Source of the DNA: Natranaerovirga pectinivora
GTDB taxonomy: Bacteria; Bacillota; Clostridia; Lachnospirales; DSM-24629
Assembly: GCF_004342165.1 (NCBI RefSeq)
Contig: NZ_SMAL01000011.1
Location: forward strand, 1-64,000
DNA length: 64,000 bases
Direction of reading: 5' to 3'
Position 1 is the stretch's first letter. Each line of letters opens with the position of its first letter. Shown one piece after another: positions 46,963 through 56,970 of the stretch. The position numbers and the translations under genes are program-made. The notes under the pieces were generated by a model that did not search any database, was not told the origin of the DNA, and was given only the letters and a program-made list of their open reading frames with translations.

Positions 46963-49632
46963 TTACAAATTTTCTTCTTTTAATGCTTCTATAATATTCT
47001 CTTTTTTTATTTTAGACATTGAATAGGTCATGGTTATGGATACGATTATGAATACGCCTATGATACATATAATGGATTCTTTTATAGGGGGTATATATTC
47101 AAAAACGAAAAAGTTGGTTGTTGATCTATGCATACCCACACTTATGAGTATAGCTATAGGTAATCCATAGAGCAAAGATTTCATTCCATAAAAGATACTT
47201 TCGAATCTTATCATTTTATTAAAGCCTTTTGGTGTTAGACCTACTGATTTTAGCATTGCAAATTCTCTTCTTCTAAGGATTACATTGGTGCTAATGGTGT
47301 TGAATATGTTGGTAACGCCAATTAGGGTGATAAGACTTACAAAACCATATAGGAATATGGATATAACCGTTTTTATTCTGTTTATCATTTCCAACTCGAA
47401 TTGTACATCTACTATTACAAGTTTATCCTCTGTGTTCTGGCCATAGATTTCATTAATTTCTTCTATGAGTTCTTTGGTATCCTCTGTTTCTATTTTAAGT
47501 CTATGAATACTTCTTCGGTTGTCATCTTCTTCTTTTAATTGGTTTAGTATTTCTTCAAATACTTCTTCTGTTACAATTACATTTACAGCTCTACCTGTAT
47601 CATACAAAAGACCAAAAGGCAGTTCTTTTGTAAGGGTGCCTATTTCCATGTTGATGGTTTCATTTGTGTGATTTGCCATTGCTGATTTAGTAAGGGTTAG
47701 GACATCTCCCTTGTTCATATTTAATGGCTCAAATTCAAACATTTTCCCTTCATCTACAGTTATATTTTTATTAATAACAATTCCTTTTAAAGTGTTTGTG
47801 TCTTTGTACCCTTCTATGTCAATTCCCAACTCTTTTCCATAGGCTCTAAAGCTTTCTTCTCCTATTGTTGATATGACATAAGATAGTGAGTACATACCCT
47901 TTTCATTTTTAGGAAAAGTACTTCTTTCTTCCGTACTATTTGTTGATATGACATAGGATAATGAGGCGTTTTCCTCTTCATTTTTTTGGTCAGTGTTTTT
48001 TTCAATTTTATTATTCAAATGGTTTCCTAATTGAGAGGGTTCTAAGTGATGGTTAAAGGTTCTTATATTTCTTTCAATGGCATATCTTTTTACTTTTTCT
48101 AATTCAATGATTTTATCATAAAATGCTCTTTGTTCTTCATAGGGTCTGTCTCTTAGTTCTAATGCGATATCATAGGGTACTTCTCCATAATACATATCTG
48201 ATGATACAAAGCCATATCTCATAAAGGATGAGAAAGCTATGAATAGGACGATGCTTATACTTAGAGAAAAGATTGTTGCTCTGTATCTTTTACGATTTCT
48301 TTTTAGATTCTTAAGAGCCAATTCCCCTTCTATTCCAAAAAGTTTTTTGGTTATTTTTAATGTTTTTAATTTTTTTCTTTTTAGTTTTATATCTGTGGTT
48401 AATCTTATGGCTTCTATTGGGGATATTTTTGAGGCTTTTTTAGCAGGTAGATAGGCAGATAAGAAGATGGTTAGGGTTGTGAATACCACTGTTGTTATTA
48501 AAGTCAGTGGTGATATGATTAACCTTAGTTCTATCCCTTCTAAAAATTCAAATGCCATCAGTTTGTTTACCACTTTTAAGGTAATTCCAATGCCTAGTAT
48601 ACCTGATAGAATTCCTAGTGGAATGCCTATGATGCCCAGGATAAAGCCTTCAAAGAGTACGGTTTTTCTAATTTGACTTTTTGTTGCGCCTACACTTGAT
48701 AACATTCCAAATTGTTTTTTTCTTTCACTTATGGATATGGCAAAGGCATTGTATATTACTGCTACAGATCCTATGACCACTAGTAAAATGATGATAAGAG
48801 CTAACGTAATAAACATCCTATTAATATTGTCATTATCTGATACCCCAAGCCATCTTAAAAGGGCTGAATTGTATCCATAGGACCCTGGAGGCAGTCCGAT
48901 GGTTCTTGCCATTTCTGTTGTTTTATCGTATATCTGTCTAGGGTTTTTTCCTAGAATATAGATGTCTAGGGTTTCTGTTGGTTCTAGGTTACTTTCTTCT
49001 AGGTAGGCAATTGCCATCATTCCAGGGAATGTGTAGAATTCCATTATGTCTTGGCGGATGATGCCTGTTATGGTGTATGTTTTTTCTGCAAAAGGAATGT
49101 ATGCTTCTTCCTCTGTATATTCATTGTTTTTGTCTATGGGTGCATTGTCTAGATATCTATGGCCTATTTCTAAGCTAATGGTATCTCCTATTTTATAGTC
49201 TGTTCCACCGTTTTCTATGATTGTTTGGGATAGTAGAATTTCTCCTTCTTTTTCTGGGTAACGTCCTTCTCTAAGGAATGTTAGGTTATCCATGGCTTCT
49301 TGGTTGTATTCTTTTACATAGATGTATGGTTTGCTTTCTATTCTTGAGGTTTCTAATGGTGAGAAGCCTCTATCTCTACTGATCATGCCGCTTTTTGTAT
49401 AGGCATTGTCTAGGATGTATTTGGCATCTTTTACTGGTACATTTCCAATCATTGAGTGGTAATTGCCGCGGCTTAGGATGGTTTCTTGGATAAACAAATC
49501 TTGAAAACTTGTAGTAATGGTTGCCACACCAAAAATCATGGCACAAGATAAGATAATCCCTATAACGGTTACAATGGTTCTTCTTTTATTAAGCTTAAGG
49601 CTTCGGATCGTCAATTTATTTACGATATTCAC
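46963..49632 (-). CDS. FtsX-type ABC transporter permease
   Basis: An 889-residue permease with an N-terminal membrane helix (about 17-35), a large extracytoplasmic MacB-like domain, FtsX domain 1 (about 270-400, with KKQFGMLSSVGATKSQIRK), a second large extracytoplasmic domain, and FtsX domain 2 (about 760-885, with RRREFAMLKSVGLTPKGF). Transporters of this type in Firmicutes often give resistance to, or sense, peptide antibiotics together with a two-component system. The start is GTG with GAGGTGG upstream; its G is shared with the TAG stop of the ATPase gene, so the two are coupled. Confidence 0.9.
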   Translation of the reverse strand: MNIVNKLTIRSLKLNKRRTIVTVIGIILSCAMIFGVATITTSFQDLFIQETILSRGNYHSMIGNVPVKDAKYILDNAYTKSGMISRDRGFSPLETSRIESKPYIYVKEYNQEAMDNLTFLREGRYPEKEGEILLSQTIIENGGTDYKIGDTISLEIGHRYLDNAPIDKNNEYTEEEAYIPFAEKTYTITGIIRQDIMEFYTFPGMMAIAYLEESNLEPTETLDIYILGKNPRQIYDKTTEMARTIGLPPGSYGYNSALLRWLGVSDNDNINRMFITLALIIILLVVIGSVAVIYNAFAISISERKKQFGMLSSVGATKSQIRKTVLFEGFILGIIGIPLGILSGILGIGITLKVVNKLMAFEFLEGIELRLIISPLTLITTVVFTTLTIFLSAYLPAKKASKISPIEAIRLTTDIKLKRKKLKTLKITKKLFGIEGELALKNLKRNRKRYRATIFSLSISIVLFIAFSSFMRYGFVSSDMYYGEVPYDIALELRDRPYEEQRAFYDKIIELEKVKRYAIERNIRTFNHHLEPSQLGNHLNNKIEKNTDQKNEEENASLSYVISTNSTEERSTFPKNEKGMYSLSYVISTIGEESFRAYGKELGIDIEGYKDTNTLKGIVINKNITVDEGKMFEFEPLNMNKGDVLTLTKSAMANHTNETINMEIGTLTKELPFGLLYDTGRAVNVIVTEEVFEEILNQLKEEDDNRRSIHRLKIETEDTKELIEEINEIYGQNTEDKLVIVDVQFELEMINRIKTVISIFLYGFVSLITLIGVTNIFNTISTNVILRRREFAMLKSVGLTPKGFNKMIRFESIFYGMKSLLYGLPIAILISVGMHRSTTNFFVFEYIPPIKESIICIIGVFIIVSITMTYSMSKIKKENIIEALKEENL

Positions 49633-50312
49633 TATCTCACCACCTCGTCTTTTAAAATTCGTCCATCGTCTATGGTGATAATCCTATCTGCTTGTAAGGC
49701 GATTTCGTGATCGTGGGTGATGACGATCATAGTTTGTTTGTATTTTTTATTAGAGGCTTTTAACAGGTCTATGATTTCTTTTGAGTTTTGACTGTCTAAG
49801 TTTCCTGTTGGTTCGTCTGCTAATACAATGGAGGGTTGGTTAATTAATGCCCTTCCAATGGATACCCTTTGTTGTTGGCCTCCTGATAATTCATTAGGCA
49901 AGTGGTTGATTCTTTCTGTTAGGTTTAGATTGGTTATAATTTCTGTTAGATGGTCTTTGTTTATTTTTCTGCCATCTAGTAGTAATGGTAGGGTGATATT
50001 TTCTTCTACATTTAATATTGGGATTAGATTGTAGAATTGGTAAATCAGGCCTACTTGTCGTCTTCTAAATATGGCCAGTTTTGATTCGTTAAGATTGTAT
50101 ATGTCCGTTCCTTCTATATACACTTTACCACTGGATGGTCTATCTACACCTCCTAACATATGGAGTAGTGTTGATTTTCCTGAGCCTGATGCGCCTACGA
50201 TGGCTACAAATTCCCCTTGGTTTATACTAAAGGATACATTATCCAGCGCTTTTACCTCCGTACTGCCTTTTCCATAGGTTTTAGACAGATTTTCTACTTT
50301 TAAGATTGTCAT
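49632..50312 (-). CDS. ABC transporter ATP-binding protein (MacB/LolD type)
   Basis: Powers the FtsX-type permease encoded next. The 226-residue protein has Walker A GASGSGKSTLLHMLGG, the Q-loop region, the signature LSGGQQQRVSIGRALI, Walker B IVLADEPTGNLD and the H-loop VITHDHEIA. The ATG has AGGAG upstream. It lies between the sensor kinase and the permease, in the order regulator-kinase-ATPase-permease usual for peptide-antibiotic sensing and detoxification modules. Confidence 0.93.
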   Translation of the reverse strand: MTILKVENLSKTYGKGSTEVKALDNVSFSINQGEFVAIVGASGSGKSTLLHMLGGVDRPSSGKVYIEGTDIYNLNESKLAIFRRRQVGLIYQFYNLIPILNVEENITLPLLLDGRKINKDHLTEIITNLNLTERINHLPNELSGGQQQRVSIGRALINQPSIVLADEPTGNLDSQNSKEIIDLLKASNKKYKQTMIVITHDHEIALQADRIITIDDGRILKDEVVR

Positions 50313-50418
50313 ATTCTCACTCCTTCTTTCCTTATGATTTTAATTATATCTGTCTAAAGTGACTTTTCGGTGACTGTTTTAGTGACAATTTTGTCACTTA
50401 GTTTTTTGGGGACGGTTC

Positions 50419-51660
50419 TTAGTTTTTAGTGGACGGTTCGTAAAATTTGATGGTAAAGGTTGTGCCTTTGCCTTTTTCACTTTCTACTTTTATGTCTCCA
50501 TTTTGATTTTTTAGAATGGTATGGGCCATGGCAAGTCCAATACCTACACTGTCTTCTTTTGCATTTTTCCCCTTGTAGAAGCGGTTGAATATGTATGGAA
50601 TGTCTGCTTTTTCTATGCCTGTCCCTGTGTCTTGTATTTTTATTAATGTGTAGATAGGGTTTTGTTCATAGGTAATTGCAATTCGCCCTTCTTCTGGTGT
50701 GTGTTCTATACAGTTTTTTAGAATGTTGATAAGGGCTTCATTGGTCCAGTTAAAGTCTCCTATGATTTTTGTTTTTTCATCCCCTTTGATATGGATGTCC
50801 AATGTTTTTATGTCTATAGGAACTGCAAGGTTGTCTAAGGTTTTTTCAATAAGGGTCTTGACTTTTATAGGTTCTTTTTTCATTTTTATAGTCCCTGCAT
50901 CAAATTTGGATAGTTTTAGCAAGGTTGTGATCAGCCATTCCATTCTTAGTAGTTGGGTTCTTGTTCTTCTTAGGAATTCTTCTGTGTCTTTTTCTTCTGG
51001 GTTGTTTCTAAGGATGTCGTTTAGGACTAGCATAGATGTCAGTGGTGTTTTTAACTGATGGGATATGTCCGCTATGGATTCTGATAGTGTTACTTTGTCT
51101 TTTTGTAAGGCTTGTGTTTGTTCTTTTAGGGTGAGGGTGATTTTGAATATTTCATTTTTTAGGTGACTTATGTCCCCTTCGTCGTTGTCTCTAATGTCTA
51201 GGGTATAGTCCCCTTCTTTTATTTTTTTAGTGTATGTGGTGACTTGGTTGATGTTTTTGTATAGTTTTTTTAATAGGATGAATGTGATTATAATTAATGT
51301 TATGGCTATTGATAGGGTTAATAGTAGCGTTAGTACTGTATTAAGCCTATAATTCCTTTTTATCAGAGGTAAGTCCCTAAGGATTTCTTCTGAGTGAATG
51401 CCATATTTGCCTAGGATTTCTTTGCTTTTTTCTGCCTTTACTGGGTCGTTCTTTTGGATTTCTTGTATAATGGTTTGTTCTAATTCAGGGTTTTTTTCAA
51501 TAATTGCACCTATTATTGCAGCATTGTTATGGTATAGGGTTTTGTATTGGTTGTTTAATGTGATTCGACTTAATGCCAATCCTATGAGCATAAATAGGAT
51601 GAGTGCTGCCCCGTATATTTTGATAAGTTTTTTGATTTCTGGGTTTTTAGTGAAGTTCAT
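50419..51660 (-). CDS. sensor histidine kinase
   Basis: A 413-residue membrane kinase. Membrane helices at about 13-33 and 108-131 enclose an extracytoplasmic loop of roughly 75 residues. Then follow a HAMP-like linker, the H-box ISHQLKTPLTSML (His near residue 201), the N-box NILKNCIEHTP, the G1 box DTGTGIEKADIPYIF and the G2 box GIGLAMAH. The start ATG at 51660 has GGTGG 5 nt upstream and overlaps the regulator gene by 14 bp. The last residues (YEPSTKN) are encoded by a copy of the GAACCGTCC repeat, so the C-terminus may have been reshaped by a repeat insertion. Confidence 0.92.
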   Translation of the reverse strand: MNFTKNPEIKKLIKIYGAALILFMLIGLALSRITLNNQYKTLYHNNAAIIGAIIEKNPELEQTIIQEIQKNDPVKAEKSKEILGKYGIHSEEILRDLPLIKRNYRLNTVLTLLLTLSIAITLIIITFILLKKLYKNINQVTTYTKKIKEGDYTLDIRDNDEGDISHLKNEIFKITLTLKEQTQALQKDKVTLSESIADISHQLKTPLTSMLVLNDILRNNPEEKDTEEFLRRTRTQLLRMEWLITTLLKLSKFDAGTIKMKKEPIKVKTLIEKTLDNLAVPIDIKTLDIHIKGDEKTKIIGDFNWTNEALINILKNCIEHTPEEGRIAITYEQNPIYTLIKIQDTGTGIEKADIPYIFNRFYKGKNAKEDSVGIGLAMAHTILKNQNGDIKVESEKGKGTTFTIKFYEPSTKN

Positions 51661-52342
51661 CTTTGCCACCAACCTTATAGCCTAGACCCCTTATGGTTTT
51701 GATGATTTTTGGATTTTGTGGGTCTTCTTCTATTTTTTCTCTGAGTCTTTTTATGTATACTGTTAGGGTGTTGTCGTTAACAAAGTCTCCTGCTACATCC
51801 CATATGCCTTCTAATATTTGATTTCTTGTTAGGATTTGCCCTTCGTTGTTGGCTAGGGTTAGAAGGAGTTTGTATTCCATTGCTGTTAGTATAATATCTT
51901 CATTGTCTTTTTTTACTTTGGCTTCTTTTGTGTTAATGGTAATGTTGCCTATCTTAATTTCTGAAGTGTTTGTATGGTGTTTGTTGTATCTTCTTAAGAC
52001 ACTTTTTATTCTAGATATAAGTTCTCTTACTCTAAAGGGTTTTGTGATGTAATCGTCAGCCCCCATGTCTAGACCCATTACCACATTGACTTCGTCGTCA
52101 CATGCTGTTAGGAATATAACGGGTGTTTCTTTTTTTGTTCTAATGCTATTGCATAAATCAAAGCCATTGCCATCTGGTAGGGTGATGTCTAGGATGATTA
52201 ATATATAGTTGTTGTTTTCAATAATTTCTTTGGCACTTTGATAATCATGGCAAACAGTTGTGTTATAGCCTTCTTGTTTTAGGGCGTATTGGATGCCTAG
52301 GGCTATGGTTTTGTCGTCTTCTACGATTAGAATAGGGTTCAT
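51647..52342 (-). CDS. OmpR-family response regulator
   Basis: A 231-residue DNA-binding regulator phosphorylated by the adjacent kinase. The receiver domain has the acidic pair in LIVEDDKT, the phosphoacceptor Asp in IILDITLPDGNG and the conserved Lys in YITKPFR. The C-terminal winged helix has TAMEYKLLLTLANNEGQILT and IKTIRGLGYKV. The start at 52342 has AGAGGTGG 6 nt upstream; the open frame reaches further upstream, but those residues are not family-like. It most likely controls the ABC transporter genes that follow. Confidence 0.94.
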   Translation of the reverse strand: MNPILIVEDDKTIALGIQYALKQEGYNTTVCHDYQSAKEIIENNNYILIILDITLPDGNGFDLCNSIRTKKETPVIFLTACDDEVNVVMGLDMGADDYITKPFRVRELISRIKSVLRRYNKHHTNTSEIKIGNITINTKEAKVKKDNEDIILTAMEYKLLLTLANNEGQILTRNQILEGIWDVAGDFVNDNTLTVYIKRLREKIEEDPQNPKIIKTIRGLGYKVGGKDELH

Positions 52343-52541
52343 TTTTTTCCACCTCTTGATTTGGGTTTTGTTATTGGTTTTATTATAGTATAAGATTCTG
52401 AATTTTGCTATATGAGAAAATGTTAGAAAGTTAGGGACGGTTCTTGTTTTCTTTGTTTTTAGATTTTTATTGAGTTTTTTCGACATTAATGTTACAATTT
52501 TATAAGATTTTACTACCTAATGGGTAGAAAGGGGAGAACCT

Positions 52542-53816
52542 TTGTTGAGAAAACAGAATATTTTTTTTGCTATTGTTTTAGTTATTATAGTTTTTTCATT
52601 TCCTACTTTTGCATCAGATGATCATCTTTTCTATGAACCCTTAGATGTTGAAGACTTACAAGTTATTGTTAATACAGATCCTTCACTTGTGTTGTATCTT
52701 AATAAGCATATTGCCTATTTAGACAATGAAGTTGTGTATATTGATAGTAGTAATTCTAATATTACGCCCTTATTAATAGAAGATGTTACATTCGTACCCA
52801 TTCGTTTTATAAGTGAAAGCTTAGGGGGTAAAATAAATTGGTTTGGTGATATTTCTACTGCTGTTTTGGAAAAAAATGGTAAAGTAATAAGCATTCCAGT
52901 TAATGAAATGCACATTATAATTGATGGTGAGAAAGTCGAACTGGAAATGGCTTCATTAATGATTGAAGGAAGACTTTATGTGCCTTTAGATGTTATTTCT
53001 GATGCCTTTGATATGAATGTGTTTTCTTATAATGATTTGATTGTTATTACAAAAGAAAATAGTGCAATGGTTCTTCCTAGGGACTTAGATATTGTTGAAC
53101 AACGTTTTGATTCTTATTTATTAAAGGATGTTAAGATTCCCATATTAATGTATCACCATTTTGATGAGGTTGTTTCTAGATATTTGCGCAGTACTACTGT
53201 TACCCCTGATTTGTTTGAAGAACATTTAATCTCGTTAAAAGCGCATGGCTATAATAGCATCACTTTTATGGATTTATATGACTTTATCCATAATGATAAG
53301 AAGCTTCCTGATAATCCATTTATCCTGACAATAGACGATGGGTATCTTAGCAATTATATTTATGCTTATCCTCTTCTTGAGAAATACGAAACGAAGGCTA
53401 CTATTTTTGTTGTTACTTCTTCTAGAGGACAAACACCTGGTATTTTTCCACATTTTACTTGGGAACAAGCTAAGGAAATGGAAGACAGTGGCTGGATAGA
53501 AATTCATAATCACGGCCTACATCATAATCATCATACTCAGATGAGCGATGAAGACTTGATTGAAAGTATATTATTGTCTACAGCTGATATTGAGAAACAT
53601 TTAGGTGAAAGGGCTCTTAAAGTTTTTGCCTATCCAGAGGGGAATCATAATAAAGGTACGATTGATATTTTGTTAGATCTTGGTTATGACGTTCAGCTAA
53701 CCCGTGGCAATGAACTTACGGATAAAGGGTCTGATTTATTTGATCTGGCCCGTTTTAATATTACATACACTATGAGTGGTGAAATGCTTATAGATATGAT
53801 AGAAGGTATGAAATAG
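52542..53816 (+). CDS. secreted polysaccharide deacetylase with copper amine oxidase-like N-domain
   Basis: A 424-residue exported carbohydrate esterase. It has a signal peptide (about 1-23), a copper-amine-oxidase-like wall-associated domain (about 60-185, DVTFVPIRFISESLGG and RLYVPLDVISDAF), then a NodB-type deacetylase domain. That domain carries YHHF, TIDDGYLSN (metal Asp), EIHNHGLHHNHH (metal His pair) and FAYPEG. It likely deacetylates peptidoglycan or surface polysaccharide. The start is TTG at 52542 or 52545, after GGGGAG. It is a plus-strand gene divergent from the two-component operon. Confidence 0.9.
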   Translation: MLRKQNIFFAIVLVIIVFSFPTFASDDHLFYEPLDVEDLQVIVNTDPSLVLYLNKHIAYLDNEVVYIDSSNSNITPLLIEDVTFVPIRFISESLGGKINWFGDISTAVLEKNGKVISIPVNEMHIIIDGEKVELEMASLMIEGRLYVPLDVISDAFDMNVFSYNDLIVITKENSAMVLPRDLDIVEQRFDSYLLKDVKIPILMYHHFDEVVSRYLRSTTVTPDLFEEHLISLKAHGYNSITFMDLYDFIHNDKKLPDNPFILTIDDGYLSNYIYAYPLLEKYETKATIFVVTSSRGQTPGIFPHFTWEQAKEMEDSGWIEIHNHGLHHNHHTQMSDEDLIESILLSTADIEKHLGERALKVFAYPEGNHNKGTIDILLDLGYDVQLTRGNELTDKGSDLFDLARFNITYTMSGEMLIDMIEGMK

Positions 53817-53817
53817 A

Positions 53818-53862
53818 AAAAAGGAGCTGTCTTAGAATTATTTCTGAGGTAAGCTCCTTCTT
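53818..53862. terminator. bidirectional terminator between convergent genes
   Basis: AAGGAGCT and AGCTCCTT are the outer arms of a long hairpin (53820-53861) whose inner bases also pair (CTTAGAA with TTTCTGAG, imperfect). On the minus strand it is followed by TTTTTTCTATTT. It separates the deacetylase and antiporter genes, which converge here. Confidence 0.75.
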
Positions 53863-53904
53863 AATGTCTTAAAATAGAGGGACGGTTCATAAAAATGAAG
53901 TTTT

Positions 53905-55086
53905 TTACTTGGATGATATTTGATTTGCTTTCATTAATGCTATTTTTGTAATCACCGGACCTATTAGTTCATATACAATAGTTGACCCAATGATTATGGT
54001 TCTAATTGTGCCACCAAATTCAGGGATTTTTATTTCTGCCAGCAGTGCCAATCCAAGGGCCACTCCTGCTTGTGGTATTAAAGTGTATCCTAGGTATGTT
54101 TGTATTTCCTTAGAGGCATTAACCAATTTGGTTCCCAATTTTGCACCTATGATTTTTCCAATGATTCTACATAGGATATACCCAATGCCTATATACCCTA
54201 CTTGCTTAAAAACATGGAGGTCAATTTTCAAACTGGCTAATACAAAAAACAGGACATAGACTGGTGGTGTGAATTTTTCAATGACTGCTAAGGTTTTGAC
54301 ACTGGAAACTGTAAGATTAGACACTGTTACACCAATGACCATACATAGGAGCATGCTGGATATATCCAATGTTTTAGCTGTGCCTATGCTTAAGGATATG
54401 ATTGCTATTATAAAGCAAAGGAGTTCGTCTAAGCTTCTTATATGATCCACCACATAGGTTAGAATGCAACCGACTAGGCAACCTATTGCAATGGCCATTC
54501 CTATATTTAAAAAGGATCTTGTAATCTCTTGGCCCAGGGATAGGTGAAGTGATGCGCCAGAAGGAGTAAATGTTTTTGCAATAGAGACCATTATGGTAAA
54601 AAGGATGATTCCAATGGCATTATCTAGAGCCACTACTGGAATTAATGTGTCGACCAAAGGACCTTTTGCATTGTACTGTCGTATAACCATTATGGTTGCT
54701 GCGGGAGCCGTTGCTGCTGCTATTGCACCTAATACAATGCTAAATTGAAAGGATAAGTTAAATATAAATATCATCGAAAGGGTTACTAGTGTTACCGCGC
54801 CAAAACTTTCGAAGATTGCAATTTTTACAATGCCTGATTGAATGCTTTTTATTTTTATTATATTAAGGGCGCTACCTATATTGTAAGCAATAAAACCTAG
54901 GGCAAATTCTGATATGATATTAAGTCTAGGAACAAGATCCCCTGGGATGAGTTCTAAGAAGTAGGGCCCTATGAAAATGCCTGATACTAGGTAACCCGTT
55001 ACGTGAGGCAGTTTTATAAGTGTTGCTATTTTAGCAAATATCATTCCTGATAGTAATATAATGGCTATGTAGTATAGTATGTTCAC
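53905..55086 (-). CDS. CPA2-type cation:proton antiporter, paralogue 1
   Basis: A 393-residue membrane protein with about 11-13 helices, of the Kef/CPA2 monovalent cation:proton antiporter family but without the TrkA-N or TrkA-C regulatory tail of KefB/C. Motifs are LPHVTGYLVSGIFIGPYFL at the start, SEFALGFIAYNIG, AAATAPAATIMVIRQY and VALDNAIGIILF, where Asp-Asn is the likely ion-binding pair. It is about 80 percent alike by eye to the second antiporter 0.7 kb upstream. The start is GTG with AAAGGAGCG. Confidence 0.88.
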   Translation of the reverse strand: MNILYYIAIILLSGMIFAKIATLIKLPHVTGYLVSGIFIGPYFLELIPGDLVPRLNIISEFALGFIAYNIGSALNIIKIKSIQSGIVKIAIFESFGAVTLVTLSMIFIFNLSFQFSIVLGAIAAATAPAATIMVIRQYNAKGPLVDTLIPVVALDNAIGIILFTIMVSIAKTFTPSGASLHLSLGQEITRSFLNIGMAIAIGCLVGCILTYVVDHIRSLDELLCFIIAIISLSIGTAKTLDISSMLLCMVIGVTVSNLTVSSVKTLAVIEKFTPPVYVLFFVLASLKIDLHVFKQVGYIGIGYILCRIIGKIIGAKLGTKLVNASKEIQTYLGYTLIPQAGVALGLALLAEIKIPEFGGTIRTIIIGSTIVYELIGPVITKIALMKANQISSK

Positions 55087-55182
55087 TTTTTTACGCTCCT
55101 TTTATAGTGTTGCTGAGATTAAAATCCCTTATTACTATAATATTAGAATACGTAAAATGTATTACAGACTATTTTCCCCAAT

Positions 55183-55224
55183 AAAAAAGAGCTTCTATAT
55201 TCTTATAAGATTATGAGAAGCCCT
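55183..55224 (-). terminator. intrinsic terminator after the small membrane protein gene
   Basis: AGGGCTTCT and AGAAGCTCT form the outer stem (about 55191-55224), with further pairing inside (ATCTTATAAGAAT). On the minus strand it is followed by TTTTTTATTGGGG. Confidence 0.8.
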
Positions 55225-55233
55225 TTGTCTATT

Positions 55234-55614
55234 CTATAATTCTTGGTTTACTCTTTTGTTCATAATGACACCAACTAATGCACCTATTAAAGCCAGTAAC
55301 ATTGCGTATGCACCAGAGCCTGCAGCACTAATACTTGCACCAAAGAAATCTACACTTTTATCTGATATGTATGCAAACATTACAATTAATCCAATAACTA
55401 ATGTTATGATTGAAATTATCTTGTTTGAACTTTTCTTTTTGTATGCACTTAAAGCTGGATAGATCATAACCACTAAAAAGATGTACCCTTGTTGAGCAAA
55501 TCCATTTTGACTTAAAAAGGCAAGGTTGACCCAAGGCATAAATAATGATAATAACCCTATTGCACTACTAATTAATATAATTATTTCACTTAATAAATAT
55601 TTTTTTGATTCCAT
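55234..55614 (-). CDS. small membrane protein of unknown function
   Basis: A 126-residue protein with about four membrane helices: SEIIILISSAIGLLSLFMPW, a second at YIFLVVMIYP, a third at IISIITLVIGLIVMFAY, and a fourth at YAMLLALIGALVGVIM. No family is recognised with confidence. AAAGGAGGTCATC precedes the ATG. It is a separate unit between the two antiporter genes, each side closed by a terminator. Confidence 0.75.
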   Translation of the reverse strand: MESKKYLLSEIIILISSAIGLLSLFMPWVNLAFLSQNGFAQQGYIFLVVMIYPALSAYKKKSSNKIISIITLVIGLIVMFAYISDKSVDFFGASISAAGSGAYAMLLALIGALVGVIMNKRVNQEL

Positions 55615-55718
55615 ATTGATGACCTCCTTTTTTGTCTTGTAATAACATTATATATTCTTTTTCATTACTCTCCAATGTGTTTTATGCACAATATGGAGTA
55701 AATATGGACTTTTTTTGC

Positions 55719-55759
55719 TAAAAAAAGTTACCTACTCTTAATTAAAAGCGGTAACTTTT
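55719..55759 (-). terminator. intrinsic terminator after the second antiporter gene
   Basis: AAAAGTTACC (55723-55732) pairs with GGTAACTTTT (55750-55759). On the minus strand the stem runs into TTTTTTTAGC. It lies 10 bp past the antiporter stop. Confidence 0.85.
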
Positions 55760-55768
55760 ATTTACTTA

Positions 55769-56947
55769 TTATTTACTAATTTGTCCAGCTTTTGTTAAAG
55801 CGATTTTGGCGATGACTGGCCCTACTAATTCGTATATAATTGTTGACGCTACAATAATGGTTCTAATGTAACCACCTATTTCAGGTAGTTTTATTTCCGC
55901 TAATAAAGATAATCCTAGTGCTACACCTGCTTGAGGAATTAATGTGTACCCTAAATAAGTTCGTATTTCTTTAGATGAAGATACCAGTTTAGTCCCCCAA
56001 TAGGATCCTAATAATTTTCCAATGACCCTAACGACAATATACGCGATTCCTATGAGTCCCACTTGTCTAAAGACAGCAATATCGAGCTTTAAACTGGCAA
56101 GGACAAAAAAGATAACGTATATTGGTGGTGTGAATTTGTCTATGACAGATAAGGTTTTTATATTGGAGATGCTTAGATTGGTAACGGTAGCACCTATAAT
56201 CATACACAAGAGCATACTAGAAACATCTATGATATTTGCTACACCAATTGCAAGAGATATGACGGCAATAATAATACAAAGCAATTCATCAGAACTTTTT
56301 AATCTATCAAATAAATAGGAAAGAACAACCCCAGCTACACAACCAATTGCAATAGCGATTCCTATATCTAAAAAGGATTGGATCAGTTCTCGACCTAATG
56401 TTAGACGAAGTGCATCTCCAGATTCAATAAAGGGCTTTGCAACAGATATCATAATACTAAATAGAATAATGCCAATGGCATTATCCAATGCCACGACAGG
56501 TACCAATGTGTCTACAAGAGAGCCTTTAGCATTGTACTGCCTTATAATCATCATAGTCGCTGCTGGCGCTGTGGCCGCTGCAATAGATCCTAATACAATA
56601 CTAAATCCGAAGGATTGACGGAAGATAATAATCATTGATAATGTCACAACAAGAACTGCGCCAAGACTTTCGAAGATGGCAATTTTAAATACACCATTTT
56701 TAATTTGTTTAATGCGTTTTATGTTAAGGGCACTTCCGATATTATAGGCAATAAACCCTAAGGCGAATTCTGAGATAATGGTTAACTGAGGGATAACATC
56801 CCCTGGAATAAGTTTTAGAAAATATGGTCCAATTAAGATACCGGCTAGTAAATACCCAGTAACGTGTGGTAGTTTTGCCAGTGTTGCTATTCTAGCCAAA
56901 ACTAAACCTGATAGTAAAATTATAGCGATATAGTAAAGTATGTGCAC
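55769..56947 (-). CDS. CPA2-type cation:proton antiporter, paralogue 2
   Basis: A 392-residue antiporter homologous over its whole length to the gene at 53905-55086, with the same helices and VALDNAIGIILF ion-binding motif and no cytoplasmic regulatory domain. The GTG at 56947 is chosen because the protein then begins like its paralogue (HILYYIAIILLSG) and GGGAGG lies about 10 nt upstream; an ATG at 56968 would put that site inside the gene. It immediately follows a PII-like gene, which may supply the missing regulatory function. Confidence 0.88.
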   Translation of the reverse strand: MHILYYIAIILLSGLVLARIATLAKLPHVTGYLLAGILIGPYFLKLIPGDVIPQLTIISEFALGFIAYNIGSALNIKRIKQIKNGVFKIAIFESLGAVLVVTLSMIIIFRQSFGFSIVLGSIAAATAPAATMMIIRQYNAKGSLVDTLVPVVALDNAIGIILFSIMISVAKPFIESGDALRLTLGRELIQSFLDIGIAIAIGCVAGVVLSYLFDRLKSSDELLCIIIAVISLAIGVANIIDVSSMLLCMIIGATVTNLSISNIKTLSVIDKFTPPIYVIFFVLASLKLDIAVFRQVGLIGIAYIVVRVIGKLLGSYWGTKLVSSSKEIRTYLGYTLIPQAGVALGLSLLAEIKLPEIGGYIRTIIVASTIIYELVGPVIAKIALTKAGQISK

Positions 56948-56970
56948 ATTCCTTTGCCTCCCTTTCATTT

